A stretch of 64,000 bases of DNA from Polyangiaceae bacterium (GCA_025937785.1 JAICQQ010000004.1:1-64000); one strand, 5' to 3'; shown: positions 7,865 through 16,777, counted from the first letter of the stretch. A program made the numbers and translations. Notes: a model not told the origin generated them from the letters alone.

Positions 7865-8754
7865 GAGCCGGGCACCGGTAGCTTGACGACCTGGCCACCC
7901 TTGGGAGGCGGCTCGATCGGCGGCAATGCGAACACCAGCCGTTCGATCACCGGCAGCGCGTGCAGCAACGCCGCCTCCGCATGCAGCTCCGAATAGGTGT
8001 TCTTGAACACCAGCAGTACGACGTAGATGCCAGCAAAGGATCGAGCAAGGTAGCCGAGATCCTCTTGGTGAACGACTTCGCGGAAATGGCTCGAGGCGGG
8101 GGCATCGTCGGTCCCGGGCCGGCGTACCTGGGCGATGGCGCGGCTCGTGAGCACTTCGGCAAAGCGCTGCTTGGGATCGAGGGCGCGCAACCGACCGAGC
8201 TCGCGGCGCAGCGTCGCGCGACTGCCTTCGTTGAGTTCGGCTCGGGCAAGCGCTTCGTCCACCTGGTCTTCGGGTAGGTTCGCCAGATCGACGAGCCGCA
8301 CGCCGCCGCGTCCGGCCATTTCGGCGAGCTGCGACAGCTTCTGGGCCGCAGTGACGTTTTCGTCGCCGATTCGGGGTTCGGAGGTGCCCCACACCACCGG
8401 AGACTGGAAGTCGATGACCACGGCGCTGACTGCGCCCGTGCGGGCCGCCAGCGAACACAGCTCGTCGTCGAGACGCCGGGTCGTCCAGTTCGTGTAACCT
8501 TCGGGGTAGGGGCGGGGGGGCTCTGGCGGACCCTCGAAGAACGAAGCCGCGAGCTGACGCAGTTTCAGGCCGAGGTGCTTCGTGTCGTCCCGTGGTGTGG
8601 CGAATCGAGTCACGAGGCGCCACCCGCTTGGCAGCGGCGCCCACAGGCTGGCCGGGTCGTCCGGCGGGCTGCCGCCGAACTCGATACGTGCCTCGAGGGC
8701 ATCCAACTCGCGCGTGATGAGGTCGAGGAGGCGAGTGATCGAGTGGTCTGACAA
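7861..8754 (-). CDS. Conserved-looking protein of unknown function
   Basis: I do not recognise this 297-residue protein. It has no signal peptide or membrane helix, so it is probably cytoplasmic. The N-terminal part is helical (RLLDLITRELDALEARIEFG). A central strand (AVSAVVIDFQSPVVWG) and the C-terminal helix-strand unit (FAGIYVVLLVFKNTYSELHA) loosely recall roadblock/LC7 proteins that partner small GTPases, but the match is weak and I do not assign it. It ends in a Pro-rich tail. It is followed after 26 bases by the GDPD-like gene and starts 26 bases after the murein peptidase gene, so all three may be co-transcribed. Confidence 0.6.
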   Translation of the reverse strand: MSDHSITRLLDLITRELDALEARIEFGGSPPDDPASLWAPLPSGWRLVTRFATPRDDTKHLGLKLRQLAASFFEGPPEPPRPYPEGYTNWTTRRLDDELCSLAARTGAVSAVVIDFQSPVVWGTSEPRIGDENVTAAQKLSQLAEMAGRGGVRLVDLANLPEDQVDEALARAELNEGSRATLRRELGRLRALDPKQRFAEVLTSRAIAQVRRPGTDDAPASSHFREVVHQEDLGYLARSFAGIYVVLLVFKNTYSELHAEAALLHALPVIERLVFALPPIEPPPKGGQVVKLPVPGS

Positions 8755-8780
8755 AGCTGGTCCTCGTAGGCGATCGGACG

Positions 8781-9953
8781 TTAGGGGGACTCGGGCGTGG
8801 GCGTCGGCGGTGCCGCAGGCGGGTTCGGGGCGGGGCGAGGGGGTGGCTCTGACGGTGGAAGCCGGCGCGGGGGCACCAGGGAGACCGAGTCAGTGGTCCC
8901 CGGTGCGGCGCTCGTGGGGATCTTGTAGGACTGCTTCGCTTGAATCACGTTGCTACGTAGGCCGTTGGCCCTCTGGATGGCCCGGACGGTAGTCCCGTAC
9001 CGTTTCGCGAGCTTACCGAGCGTCTCGCCGCGTTGGACACGATGGTAGCGGTAGACCTGGACCTTGTCGACGAGTTCGTGCTTGACGAGCACTGGATAAG
9101 CTTGGCGCGCGAGGCGCTCGGCCCTCGGATTGCGGAAGCGCACGTGCATGTGTGTGGCATGCCCGCGCGCGTGCCGGACGAGCGGTTGTTCCCCGGACCC
9201 CGTCGCAAAAACGCGACGCAGCCACGCCGGGTCCTCGCCGAGGTCTTCGGCATAGCGCCAGAGCGCCCTCGACAAAGTGTGGTCGATGAAGATCATTTCG
9301 ACGTCGGTTTCCGTGACGAGAGCGCGAACGAAAGCCCAAGTGCGCGGCAGATCCAGGTTCGACGGCGTGGCCCGGCGGTACCATGCGCCAGGTTGCTCGT
9401 AGAAATACCCAATGTCTACGTCTCTGCCGGACTGGTGGCTTCGATGCGGACTCAGCCGGCCCCCCTGCTCGCGACTGATGTCGCCCACCCAGAGCCGGGG
9501 CGAGTTGGGGAAGGCCTCGTGCACTTTACGCGCCGCAGCCTCGAGATAGGCAAGTGTCTCATCGGTGCCCCAGGAACTCTTCGGATCCACGGGCTCGAAG
9601 TAGTCGCTGCGCGTCAGTTGCACGCCGTTGACCAGGGCCCCACCGTTCGGCTTGCCCACGGAGAGGCAACCCAGGGTGCCTGCGAGCAGGCGCTCTTCGA
9701 TCTGTTGCCGGCTGAGCTCAGGTGCCGGCGTGGACGCTTCGCTGGCAACCGCCACGACGGGTGGGGGGAAGACCGCTGCCTGGCTGCGGTCGGCGCTCTC
9801 GATCGAGGCCGAGGGGCGGGCGATCGGGAGGACCGCCGTCGGGCCCGGCGCCCGGGTCGCGAGCGGAAGCTGGCTCGGTTCGGAGGTCGAGGGACGTGCG
9901 CACCCGGTGCAAAGGCCGGTGCCCAGGCTCACGAGGAACAGCCAGCGCCGCAT
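8781..9953 (-). CDS. MepA-like murein endopeptidase lipoprotein with LysM domain
   Basis: A penicillin-insensitive murein endopeptidase type enzyme (LAS/M74 family) that would cut peptidoglycan cross-bridges. It has 390 residues. Its signal peptide has lipobox LCTGC, followed by a Pro/Ala/Ser linker to about residue 85. The zinc motif is HRSHQSGRDVDIGYF and the second metal motif is HMHVRF, both intact. A LysM peptidoglycan-binding domain follows (HRVQRGETLGKLAKRYGTTV to YKIP, about residues 305-350), and the protein ends in a Pro-rich tail. E. coli MepA lacks the LysM domain. An outer-membrane or periplasmic location is inferred from the lipobox. Confidence 0.88.
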   Translation of the reverse strand: MRRWLFLVSLGTGLCTGCARPSTSEPSQLPLATRAPGPTAVLPIARPSASIESADRSQAAVFPPPVVAVASEASTPAPELSRQQIEERLLAGTLGCLSVGKPNGGALVNGVQLTRSDYFEPVDPKSSWGTDETLAYLEAAARKVHEAFPNSPRLWVGDISREQGGRLSPHRSHQSGRDVDIGYFYEQPGAWYRRATPSNLDLPRTWAFVRALVTETDVEMIFIDHTLSRALWRYAEDLGEDPAWLRRVFATGSGEQPLVRHARGHATHMHVRFRNPRAERLARQAYPVLVKHELVDKVQVYRYHRVQRGETLGKLAKRYGTTVRAIQRANGLRSNVIQAKQSYKIPTSAAPGTTDSVSLVPPRRLPPSEPPPRPAPNPPAAPPTPTPESP

Positions 9954-10002
9954 CAGCGCCGAAACGTTAACAGCTACGGCCCGATTGGCGAGCCCGAATG
10001 CG

Positions 10003-10263
10003 TCACTTGGGCGCTTCGGCGCCCTTGGCCTTCAAAATCTCACCTTGGGCCCGCGTCAGCAGCGTGATGGCCTTCTTGCGATGGTCTTCGAACGCGGCGG
10101 CATCGCCTTGTGGGGGCGCGTCTTTCAGGGCCTGGACGGCTTCGGCGAGCTTCGTTTGCGCAGTTTCGAGCTTGTCGCCCTCCGCGGTGGCGGTGCTCGC
10201 CGGAAAAGCGGCCGCTAAGCCTAAAATGCACAGGCCGAACCAGCGATTGCGTGAGGACTGCAT
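10003..10263 (-). CDS. Small secreted protein, unknown function
   Basis: An 86-residue protein with a clear signal peptide (positively charged start, hydrophobic core LCILGLAAAF, cleavage near STATAEGD). The mature part is a charged helix (KLETAQTKLAEAVQALKDAP and DHRKKAITLLTRAQGEILKA) with heptad-like spacing, so it may form a periplasmic coiled coil. No family is recognised. It lies alone between the murein peptidase gene and divergent pdxH. Confidence 0.65.
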   Translation of the reverse strand: MQSSRNRWFGLCILGLAAAFPASTATAEGDKLETAQTKLAEAVQALKDAPPQGDAAAFEDHRKKAITLLTRAQGEILKAKGAEAPK

Positions 10264-10404
10264 GGTCGAAGTTCCTTGGGTGAGTCGTGGGTGGGGCAGC
10301 GTCACCCCAAATTCTTGGGTTATCTTACGAAGCTCCGCCAGGAAACTTCCAAAAAATGAGCGCCCCCCGGTGAGGCGTCCGACACTGGCCTGTTTTCGCA
10401 GATC

Positions 10405-11052
10405 ATGTGGCCGGCGACGCCCCGCGTACCGGTGGGGGAATCTGGGGCCCAATGCTACAAGCGCGCCGTGGACCCCGCCCTCACTGACGATCCCTGGCAA
10501 CTCTTCGACGAATGGTTCACCGAGGCGCTCTCGGTGCAGCCTCACGCCCCTGCGTTCACGCTCGCGACGGTGGCTGACGACGGCAGACCATCGGCGCGCG
10601 TGGTGCTCTACAAGGGGCGCTCCGAGTCCGGTCTGCGCTTCTTCACCAACTACAACAGCCGCAAGGCTCGAGAGCTGACACAGCGGCCCTTGGCCGCGGC
10701 CGTCTTCTATTGGCCCAACCTCCACCGCCAAGTACGGTTCGAGGGCTCGATCGAGAAGCTGTCCGACGTAGAGTCCGATGATTACTTCCGGAGCCGCCCG
10801 CGCGACAGCCAGCTCGGGGCGTGGGCGTCGCCGCAGAGTCAGCCGCTCGAGCGCGGTATGCTCGAAACCCGCATGGAGGCGGAGCGTGTGCGGTTCGAAG
10901 GCAGTCTCGTGGCGCGGCCGCCGCATTGGGGTGGCTACCGGCTGATCCCGAACTCGATAGAGTTCTGGCTCCCGCACGAACATCGGCTCAACGAGCGCTG
11001 GCTCTTCAGTCGAAACGGCGAGGGTTGGGAGCGGCAAGCGCTGGCGCCGTGA
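10405..11052 (+). CDS. pdxH: Pyridoxamine/pyridoxine 5'-phosphate oxidase
   Basis: This FMN enzyme makes pyridoxal 5'-phosphate in vitamin B6 synthesis and salvage. The hallmark segments are present: RVVLYKG and FFTNYNSRKARELT for FMN and phosphate binding, RQVRFEGSIEKLS, SRPRDSQLGAWASPQS, and the C-terminal WGGYRL...FW with HRLNERW. The end RQALAP closely matches the family's usual LAP terminus. The start is uncertain: ATG 10405 gives 215 residues, and GTG 10468 gives 194 and begins at the conserved region (DPALTDDPWQLF). Neither has a strong ribosome site. Confidence 0.93.
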   Translation: MWPATPRVPVGESGAQCYKRAVDPALTDDPWQLFDEWFTEALSVQPHAPAFTLATVADDGRPSARVVLYKGRSESGLRFFTNYNSRKARELTQRPLAAAVFYWPNLHRQVRFEGSIEKLSDVESDDYFRSRPRDSQLGAWASPQSQPLERGMLETRMEAERVRFEGSLVARPPHWGGYRLIPNSIEFWLPHEHRLNERWLFSRNGEGWERQALAP

Positions 11053-11069
11053 ACTCGGGCGCCCCGCGC

Positions 11070-11098
11070 TTGACATCGAGCCAAAAGTGCTGATCTTT
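11070..11098 (+). promoter_or_regulatory. Possible promoter for htpG
   Basis: A perfect TTGACA (11070-11075) is followed after 17 bases by ATCTTT, a poor -10 element. It lies 63-91 bases upstream of the htpG start, and a strong GGAGG ribosome site precedes the ATG. A sigma-32-type reading also fits poorly. No CIRCE element was seen. Confidence 0.3.
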
Positions 11099-11160
11099 GC
11101 GACCGAATCGCGCGGTGCATCGCCGGTCGGCGCACCGGACCCCTCGGGAGGAACAAGCAA

Positions 11161-13062
11161 ATGAGCAAAGAAACACACGCCTTCGAGGCCGAGGTCAGCC
11201 AGGTGCTGAAGCTCGTGATCAACTCGCTTTACAGCAACAAAGAGGTCTTCCTGCGTGAGCTGATTTCCAATGCGTCGGATGCGCTCGACAAGCGGCGTTT
11301 CCGAGCCATTCAAGAGCCCGAGGTCCTGGCCGAGGGGGAAGAGCTCAAGATCCAGATTCTGCCGAATCGTGAGCAGAAGACGCTGACTATCAGCGACAAC
11401 GGGATCGGCATGACGCACGACGAGCTCGCGAAGAGCCTCGGCACGGTGGCTTGGTCGGGGTCGCGGGCGTTCCTCGACGCGCTGTCGACATCGCAAGACG
11501 CTCGGCAGAAGGACCTGCAGCTGATCGGCCAATTCGGCGTCGGCTTCTACAGCGCCTACCTCGTCGCCGATCGGGTCGAGGTCGTTTCGCGAGCCGCAGG
11601 CACCGTCGAAGCGTATCGCTGGGAATCGACAGGACAAGACAAGTACACGCTGGAGCGCGCCGAGCGCGCGACCGTGGGCACTTCGATCATCCTTCACTTG
11701 AAGGAAGATCAGAGTGAGTATCTGGAAGAGTATCGCTTGCGACGCCTGGTGGAGCGCTACTCGGACTATATTCCGCACCCCATCGAGCTGCCCGAGAAAC
11801 CCGCCAAGGAAGGCGAGCCCGTGACGCTCGCGGCTGTCAACCGTGCGAGCGCCCTGTGGCAGCGGTCCCCCAAGGACCTCACCGAGGAGCAGTACACCGA
11901 GTTCTACAAGCACCTGAGCCACGACTGGGAGGAGCCGTTGTGTCGCCGCCACTTCCGCATCGAAGGCACACAGATGTTCGCCGGACTTTTGTTCGTGCCG
12001 AAACGCCCGCCGTTCGATCTGTTCGAGCCGGAGCCGCGGCACGGCGTGCGCCTGCACGTGAAGCGCGTTTTCGTGATGGACAATTGCGAAGAGCTGGTGC
12101 CGCGCTGGCTGCGCTTCGTGAAAGGCGTGATCGATTCCGAGGATCTGCCGCTCAACGTGTCGCGTGAGGTGCTGCAAGATTCCAAGGCGGTGAAGATCAT
12201 CCGCAAGCAGGTGGTAAGCCAAAGCCTGGATGCGCTCGAGGAGCTGGCGAAGGAAAAGCCGGAGGCGTATCGCGACTTCTGGAAAGGCTTCGGCGCCGTA
12301 CTCAAGGAGGGCCTGCACTTCGATCCCGAGTATCAGGACCGCATCGCGAAGCTGCTCAGGTTCGAGAGTTCGAGCCGGGAAGGGTTGGTGTCGCTCGACG
12401 ACTACATCGAGCAGATGCCGGCCGATCAGAAGGAGATCTACTTCGCCACCGGCGCCAGCCGTGAACTCGTAAAAAGCAGCCCTCACCTCGAGCAGTTACG
12501 CAAGCGCGGCTTCGAGGTGCTGGTCCTGTTCGAAGCGGTCGATCCGTTCATCATGCAGAACCTGACCGAGTATCGGGAGAAGAAGCTGGTCTCCGCCATG
12601 GCCGCGGATCTATCGCTCGACGAGAGCGATTCTGCCGACGCCAAGCAGGCCGAGACAACCGAGACGAGCGGTCCGCTGCTCGAGCACTTCAAGCAGGCGC
12701 TGGATGAACAAGTCGGGGAGGTACGCCCGTCGAAACGACTCGCGGATTCACCCGCCTGCTTGGTCGTGCCGGAAGGGGGCCTGGCTCCGCACATCGAGCG
12801 CATGTTGCGTGCACGCAACGAGTCGTTGCCAGTGACCAAGCGGATCCTCGAGGTGAATCTCGAGCACCCGTTGATCCAGAAAATTGGATCCCTGTGCGCC
12901 AGCGAAGCCGGGGCAACTGCTGCGGCTGACTGGATGAAGCTCGTGTACGACCAGGCGCTCCTGGCGGAAGGCAGCCCCATCGACGATCCGGGCAGCTTCG
13001 CTAAGCGCATGACGAAGTTGATGACGATCGCGGCCGAAGCCGAGCTGGCGCACGGAGCCTGA
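11161..13062 (+). CDS. htpG: Molecular chaperone HtpG (Hsp90)
   Basis: Full-length bacterial Hsp90 (633 residues), a cytoplasmic ATP-dependent chaperone. The N-terminal GHKL ATPase domain has the family motifs ELISNASDALDK (ATP/Mg Asn), SDNGIGMT, and IGQFGVGFYSAYLVAD. The middle domain has LYVKRVFIMD-like HVKRVFVMDNCEELVP and the conserved Arg region LNVSREVLQ. The dimerisation domain follows. The start is fixed by GGGAGGAACAAGCAAATG. It stands downstream of pdxH by 108 bases with its own likely promoter. Confidence 0.98.
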   Translation: MSKETHAFEAEVSQVLKLVINSLYSNKEVFLRELISNASDALDKRRFRAIQEPEVLAEGEELKIQILPNREQKTLTISDNGIGMTHDELAKSLGTVAWSGSRAFLDALSTSQDARQKDLQLIGQFGVGFYSAYLVADRVEVVSRAAGTVEAYRWESTGQDKYTLERAERATVGTSIILHLKEDQSEYLEEYRLRRLVERYSDYIPHPIELPEKPAKEGEPVTLAAVNRASALWQRSPKDLTEEQYTEFYKHLSHDWEEPLCRRHFRIEGTQMFAGLLFVPKRPPFDLFEPEPRHGVRLHVKRVFVMDNCEELVPRWLRFVKGVIDSEDLPLNVSREVLQDSKAVKIIRKQVVSQSLDALEELAKEKPEAYRDFWKGFGAVLKEGLHFDPEYQDRIAKLLRFESSSREGLVSLDDYIEQMPADQKEIYFATGASRELVKSSPHLEQLRKRGFEVLVLFEAVDPFIMQNLTEYREKKLVSAMAADLSLDESDSADAKQAETTETSGPLLEHFKQALDEQVGEVRPSKRLADSPACLVVPEGGLAPHIERMLRARNESLPVTKRILEVNLEHPLIQKIGSLCASEAGATAAADWMKLVYDQALLAEGSPIDDPGSFAKRMTKLMTIAAEAELAHGA

Positions 13063-13249
13063 CCGGGCTCGGAGGCAGGCGTCGCGAGGCGTGTCTCGCC
13101 AGGAAGTTGCTGTGGGCGCCGAGACGCACTCTTGGGGGCGCGCCCCGGCGTTCCTGCGGATTTCTTGGTTGGCGCGTGCTTTGCCTTTAGCGTGGGCATG
13201 ACTTCGCCGCCGCGTGCGACCTGCACGACCGGGGCGATAGGAGGCTCGG

Positions 13250-13861
13250 ATGGTTTCGACGTTGAGCAAAGCAGTTCTGGCAGGTGTAGCGTGCGGCGCC
13301 CTCGGCGTCGGACTCGGTGGGTTTTGGGCATTTCGGGACGAGCCGGTGCGGCAAGAGCCGATGCGCACGTTCATCCGACCCACGGCGCCAGCGACGCTCG
13401 GCGCGGACGCGACGCCCGAACGCGGCGCCCCGTCCGAAGTCGCCGTACCCAGCTCGACGGCTTCTGAGGTGGCGGCGGCGAACGGCGTCTCCACGGCCCC
13501 AGATGCACCTGCTGTGGCTCCGGCCGATCCGCTTCGGATCAAACGCCTGGTGGTCACCGATCGCATCGAAGACCGCGAGCCCGTGGCTGATCCCCACCTG
13601 CGCGCCGACGGCACCCAGGTCTTTGCCTTCGTCGAATTGGCGAACCTGAGCACCGACGCACAGAGTATCGAGATCGTGTTCGAGCACGAAAGCGGCCAGC
13701 AGGTGGGCTTCGTCAAGCTTCCCGTCCCCAAGGAAAAGGCGCGTTGGCGCACTTGGGGGAAGACGGGTCAGATCAAGAAGACCGGCCGCTGGGTAGCGAA
13801 GGTGCGGTCCTCCGGGGGCGACGAGCTGATGCGCCAGGATTTCCTCGTCGGACAAGGTTGA
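13250..13861 (+). CDS. DUF2914-domain protein with N-terminal membrane anchor
   Basis: A 203-residue protein with one hydrophobic N-terminal segment (about residues 7-26), an Ala/Pro/Ser-rich linker to about residue 90, and a C-terminal domain that looks like DUF2914. Typical features are VFAFVELANLS, EIVFEHESGQQVGFVKLPVP, WRTWGKTGQI and GRWVAKVRSSGGDEL. The domain is probably a beta-sandwich on the periplasmic side. Its function is unknown. It may be a surface or periplasmic binding module. It follows htpG by 187 bases and stands alone. Confidence 0.75.
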   Translation: MVSTLSKAVLAGVACGALGVGLGGFWAFRDEPVRQEPMRTFIRPTAPATLGADATPERGAPSEVAVPSSTASEVAAANGVSTAPDAPAVAPADPLRIKRLVVTDRIEDREPVADPHLRADGTQVFAFVELANLSTDAQSIEIVFEHESGQQVGFVKLPVPKEKARWRTWGKTGQIKKTGRWVAKVRSSGGDELMRQDFLVGQG

Positions 13862-13925
13862 CGCTGGGGTCATGCAACCCGGGCTGGCTCGTTCTGAGGC
13901 AGCCTACGGCAGTCGACGGGCGCAC

Positions 13926-13947
13926 TGGGGCGCTTTTTGCGGCCCCA
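13926..13947. terminator. Hairpin after the DUF2914 gene
   Basis: TGGGGCGC pairs with GC-G-GCCCCA (one bulged G) around a TTTTT loop. It lies 65 bases downstream of the gene. No T-run follows the stem, so termination is only possible. Confidence 0.35.
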
Positions 13948-14031
13948 CGTGTGACACCGCGCGAGATCTGCGGCTATAACTGAGAGCTCCGAGCACGGGC
14001 GCGCTGCCGCCCGTCCCTGCCTGTCTCTCGC

Positions 14032-16218
14032 ATGCCTCGAACGTCGCTGAGCTCCGTCTGGAAGGCCCACGCTGTCATCATCGCCGCCGCAGTTTTAGGC
14101 GGCTGCTGTCTGGCCCTGGCCGACGCTCGCTGGCGCCTGCAGTTCATTCCACCCCTGGGCCTCGAGCACTGGCTCGGGGTGATCGGGCTCTACACGGCCG
14201 TGGGTGGCATCTTCGGAGTGCTCAGCGTCAGCGTCGTCGTGGGCGCGCGCAGGCTGGAGGCGCTCGCCGCAGCGCGGCTCGGTGAACGCGCGCTGCGCTG
14301 GGTGTTGCCCCTGGTCCTGGGACTCGTGGTCACCCTGGCCTGCGTGCCCACGGCGCTCTGGACGTTTTCGGGGCACGGGATCGGTCAGACCGTGTTCCGG
14401 ATCCTCGGCCCCCCGCTGTTCTTGCTGGGGGTGCTGGTACTGACCACCCTCTGGGTGCGCTGGGTGGTGGCGGCCGTGCGCGGGCACGCGCAGCGCTGGC
14501 CGATCGTGGTGGTGGCGGTGCCCGCGAGCATTGCGTGCTTGTTGACTGATCGTCACATGTTCGTGTCGCTCTACGAGCGCCTGCACACGCTGCTCGAGCT
14601 CAGCGCCTGGCTGCTGCTCGGCACGGCGATCGGCCTGGGGCTAGAAAGCCTGGTGCGGCTCACTCCGCGCTTCGGCTCACTCACACGCGGTCTTGCCGGC
14701 GTCGGCGTGGTCGGTGCCGCCCTCGGCGTAACGAGCGGCGCGGCTCGGGACGCGATCGATCGGGCATTGAGTCACGCCTGGGTCGATCCGGTCCTGGCCG
14801 GGCGCATGTTGCGCCGCATCGAAGAGCTGGAGACCTACCTTGCGAGCCCGGCGACCTACGACGGCATCGCCATGGCTCGACTCGAGACTTTGAAAAAGCG
14901 CTACCAGCTCGCTGACATCGCCATGTCCGACCACTGGTTGGCGCCGCCTGCCCCCGCCAAGCCCAGCAGCACCCGGCAGCGCCTGAGCCAAGCGGGGCTC
15001 ACGACGCCGAACGTGCTCGTGTTTTACATCGACACCCTGCGCAACGACGTCGCACGAGACCCGGCCGTGATGCCGAACCTGGCGCGCTTCGCGAAGCAGA
15101 GCCTCGACTTCCGCCGCGCTTACGCCACGGGTTCCGACACGCTGCGATCGCTGCCGGGCATCACCGGCGGCAGCTACTTCCTGCGCCATACGCATCCCAG
15201 CGACCTGTGCGAACTCGGTCGTAGCAGCGAGCATCAGTCGTCGCTGTTCATCGCCCGTTCGGCCCACGAGTTTCTGAAGCAGCTCCGGCCCAGCTTCGCG
15301 TTCGAGTACGAGACGGACGTCGCAGACTTTGCTCAGGAGCGTGCGGACGTTTGGGGCTATGGCGCGGACCAGCCGACCGCCGAGCGTATCGTCGACGCCG
15401 CGCTGGAACGCCTGAAGAGCCACCCCAACGAGAAGTTCTTCATGTGGCTATTCCACTTCGACCAACACAATTGGCGCGAGCTCGACGAAGAGTTCGTAGC
15501 GCGCGTGCGCCGCGAGCACGACGTCCGCGAAGCAGGTGTCTACAGTAGCCGTTACCGCGCGGTGGCGACGGCGATCGACCTGCAGTTCGGTCGCATGCTC
15601 GCAGGGCTCGAGGCCGCGGGACGCGCGGACGACACGGTCGTGATCTTGCTCTCGGATCACGGCGAGGGCCTCGGCGACGGGGGTTTCTGGGTGCATTCGG
15701 TGTTCCTGTGGGAGTCGCTCGTGCACGTGCCGTTGGTGTTGCGCGTGCCCGGGGTGGCACCGCGCGCCGTCGACGACGTGGTGTCGCTGGTCGACGTTGC
15801 CCCCACGCTGGCACCGTTCCTGGTGCCCGGCGCCAGCATCCGTGGCTACCACGGCGAAGACTTGCTGACTTACGCCGACCCGGAGGCGGAGCGCTCGCCG
15901 CGGCGCTTTCCGGTGTTGTTCGGCGCGGCCTTGCGCGACGAGCTGGTCCGCGTCGGAATGATCGAAGACGGGGGCAACGCCAAGTTGGTGGTGCGCCTGG
16001 AGGCCGCCCAGGCCGAACTTCACGACCTGGCCCGCCGGGCTCCGGACGACTTCAACGTCGCGAGCGACGACCCAGCGCGCGCCCAGCGCCTGCTCGAAAC
16101 CGTGGCAAAGTCACCGGTCTTTCCGCGTGAGCTCAACGACTTCAGAATGCTGCAACCCAAGGGGAACCTGTCGCTGGAGCCCGCGCCAACGAGCTTGCCG
16201 GTGAGCGCCGGGCACTGA
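14032..16218 (+). CDS. Membrane-anchored sulfatase-fold protein (alkaline phosphatase superfamily)
   Basis: A 728-residue protein with several N-terminal membrane helices (about residues 10-230) and a C-terminal sulfatase-fold domain facing the periplasm. The first metal-binding strand is NVLVFYIDTLRNDV (about residue 325), and the second metal site is VILLSDHGEGLGD (about residue 540), followed by HVPLVLRVPG. The nucleophile region reads ATGSDTLRSLPGITGG, with Ser/Thr and no Cys, so it cannot form formylglycine. The layout resembles LtaS, EptA and other lipid phosphotransferases. Transfer of a phospho-group onto a surface molecule is a reasonable inference, with the substrate unknown. Confidence 0.8.
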   Translation: MPRTSLSSVWKAHAVIIAAAVLGGCCLALADARWRLQFIPPLGLEHWLGVIGLYTAVGGIFGVLSVSVVVGARRLEALAAARLGERALRWVLPLVLGLVVTLACVPTALWTFSGHGIGQTVFRILGPPLFLLGVLVLTTLWVRWVVAAVRGHAQRWPIVVVAVPASIACLLTDRHMFVSLYERLHTLLELSAWLLLGTAIGLGLESLVRLTPRFGSLTRGLAGVGVVGAALGVTSGAARDAIDRALSHAWVDPVLAGRMLRRIEELETYLASPATYDGIAMARLETLKKRYQLADIAMSDHWLAPPAPAKPSSTRQRLSQAGLTTPNVLVFYIDTLRNDVARDPAVMPNLARFAKQSLDFRRAYATGSDTLRSLPGITGGSYFLRHTHPSDLCELGRSSEHQSSLFIARSAHEFLKQLRPSFAFEYETDVADFAQERADVWGYGADQPTAERIVDAALERLKSHPNEKFFMWLFHFDQHNWRELDEEFVARVRREHDVREAGVYSSRYRAVATAIDLQFGRMLAGLEAAGRADDTVVILLSDHGEGLGDGGFWVHSVFLWESLVHVPLVLRVPGVAPRAVDDVVSLVDVAPTLAPFLVPGASIRGYHGEDLLTYADPEAERSPRRFPVLFGAALRDELVRVGMIEDGGNAKLVVRLEAAQAELHDLARRAPDDFNVASDDPARAQRLLETVAKSPVFPRELNDFRMLQPKGNLSLEPAPTSLPVSAGH

Positions 16219-16290
16219 ACCAGGTTCCTGCTCGTCGGTTCGGAGTCGTGTTTCGGTTGCGCGTGCGCGGCGCGCACCCGGCGGTCGCTG

Positions 16291-16321
16291 AATGTGGAAC
16301 ATGCAATGGAAACTAGGAATG
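16291..16321 (+). repeat. Left terminal inverted repeat of the mini element
   Basis: AATGTGGAACATGCAATGGA followed by AACTAGGAATG. It matches the reverse complement of 16741-16777 with two substitutions (G/A, A/G) and lacks a six-base ATGGAA duplication present on the right. Confidence 0.75.
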
Positions 16322-16469
16322 ACGGTTTTGGGGGCGCGCGGCGTCTTCCGAGTGACCGGCGTCGGCTATCGCGACGAACATCGAGTTCATGGTGGGTGTA
16401 TTTCTGTTCCCGCGTTCGCGGCGCGCATCCGGGCAAAGCACCACGAAAGGGAAGCCCGATGGAGGACTA

Positions 16470-16688
16470 TCAGAGCATGGCCGACCGTTTCGCTCGTACG
16501 AGACGGTGATCAACCCGATGAGCAACACGACCAACCGTGGTGGGCTCGTGGTGCGCGCTCGGCTCGACCGTCGCCGCCACCCCGCGGGCAAGAAGGTCTC
16601 CGCGAAAGACCTCAGCAAGCTATACATCGAGCGAGACGCGTTCCATGGCGATTGGAACTACGTCCTCAGGCCGCGGCCACCTCGCTGA
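16470..16688 (+). pseudogene. C-terminal remnant of an ISAzo13-type transposase
   Basis: About 70 residues remain, reading GRPFRSYETVINPMSNTTNR, then GLVVRARLDRRRHPAGKK, and ending near AFHGDWNYVLRP. The pattern NTT..GL.V.A.LD...Y/H..G....FHGDWNY is, to my memory, the conserved end of ISAzo13-family DDE transposases. The catalytic residues and all upstream domains are absent. The open frame extends upstream to 16389 but is not transposase-like there. Family assignment needs a search. Confidence 0.6.
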
Positions 16689-16740
16689 TCGGTCGACTTG
16701 CGCATTCGCTCGCCCTGAGCGACTGCGCCGGGCCGCGCTA

Positions 16741-16777
16741 CATTCCCAGTTTCCATTTCCATTGCATGTTTCACATT
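16741..16777 (-). repeat. Right terminal inverted repeat of the mini element
   Basis: Read on the minus strand it begins AATGTGAAACATGCAATGGA and goes on AATGGAAACTGGGAATG. It pairs with the left end at 16291-16321 and carries an extra ATGGAA-like six bases. Confidence 0.75.

Larger units (their letters stand above)
16291..16777. mobile_element. Decayed mini insertion element (ISAzo13-like) with terminal inverted repeats
   Basis: The 594-base gap between the sulfatase-fold gene and the cytochrome gene holds this element. Its ends are long imperfect inverted repeats, and inside is the C-terminal tail of a transposase. At about 490 bases it is far shorter than an autonomous element, so it looks like an internal-deletion derivative or MITE-like remnant. 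No clear target duplication is visible at the outer ends. The flanks 16219-16290 and 16778-16812 show nothing else. Confidence 0.65.

Noticed and set aside
6872-8644. A 590-codon reading of the GDPD-like gene
   Set aside because: The first 270 codons overlap the gene at 7861-8754 in another frame and are Arg/Pro-rich shadow sequence.
10306-10319. CCCAA-ATTC-TTGGG inverted repeat between the small secreted protein gene and pdxH
   Set aside because: Five-base arms are too short to support an operator or terminator claim in this base composition.
10003-12486. An 827-codon open frame on the minus strand opposite pdxH and htpG
   Set aside because: It covers two clear plus-strand genes. Only its last 86 codons, with a signal peptide, look like a real gene.
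16442-16509. Small frame starting ATGGAGGACTATCAG inside the mini element
   Set aside because: It ends after a few codons, is in a different frame from the transposase tail and has no family match.
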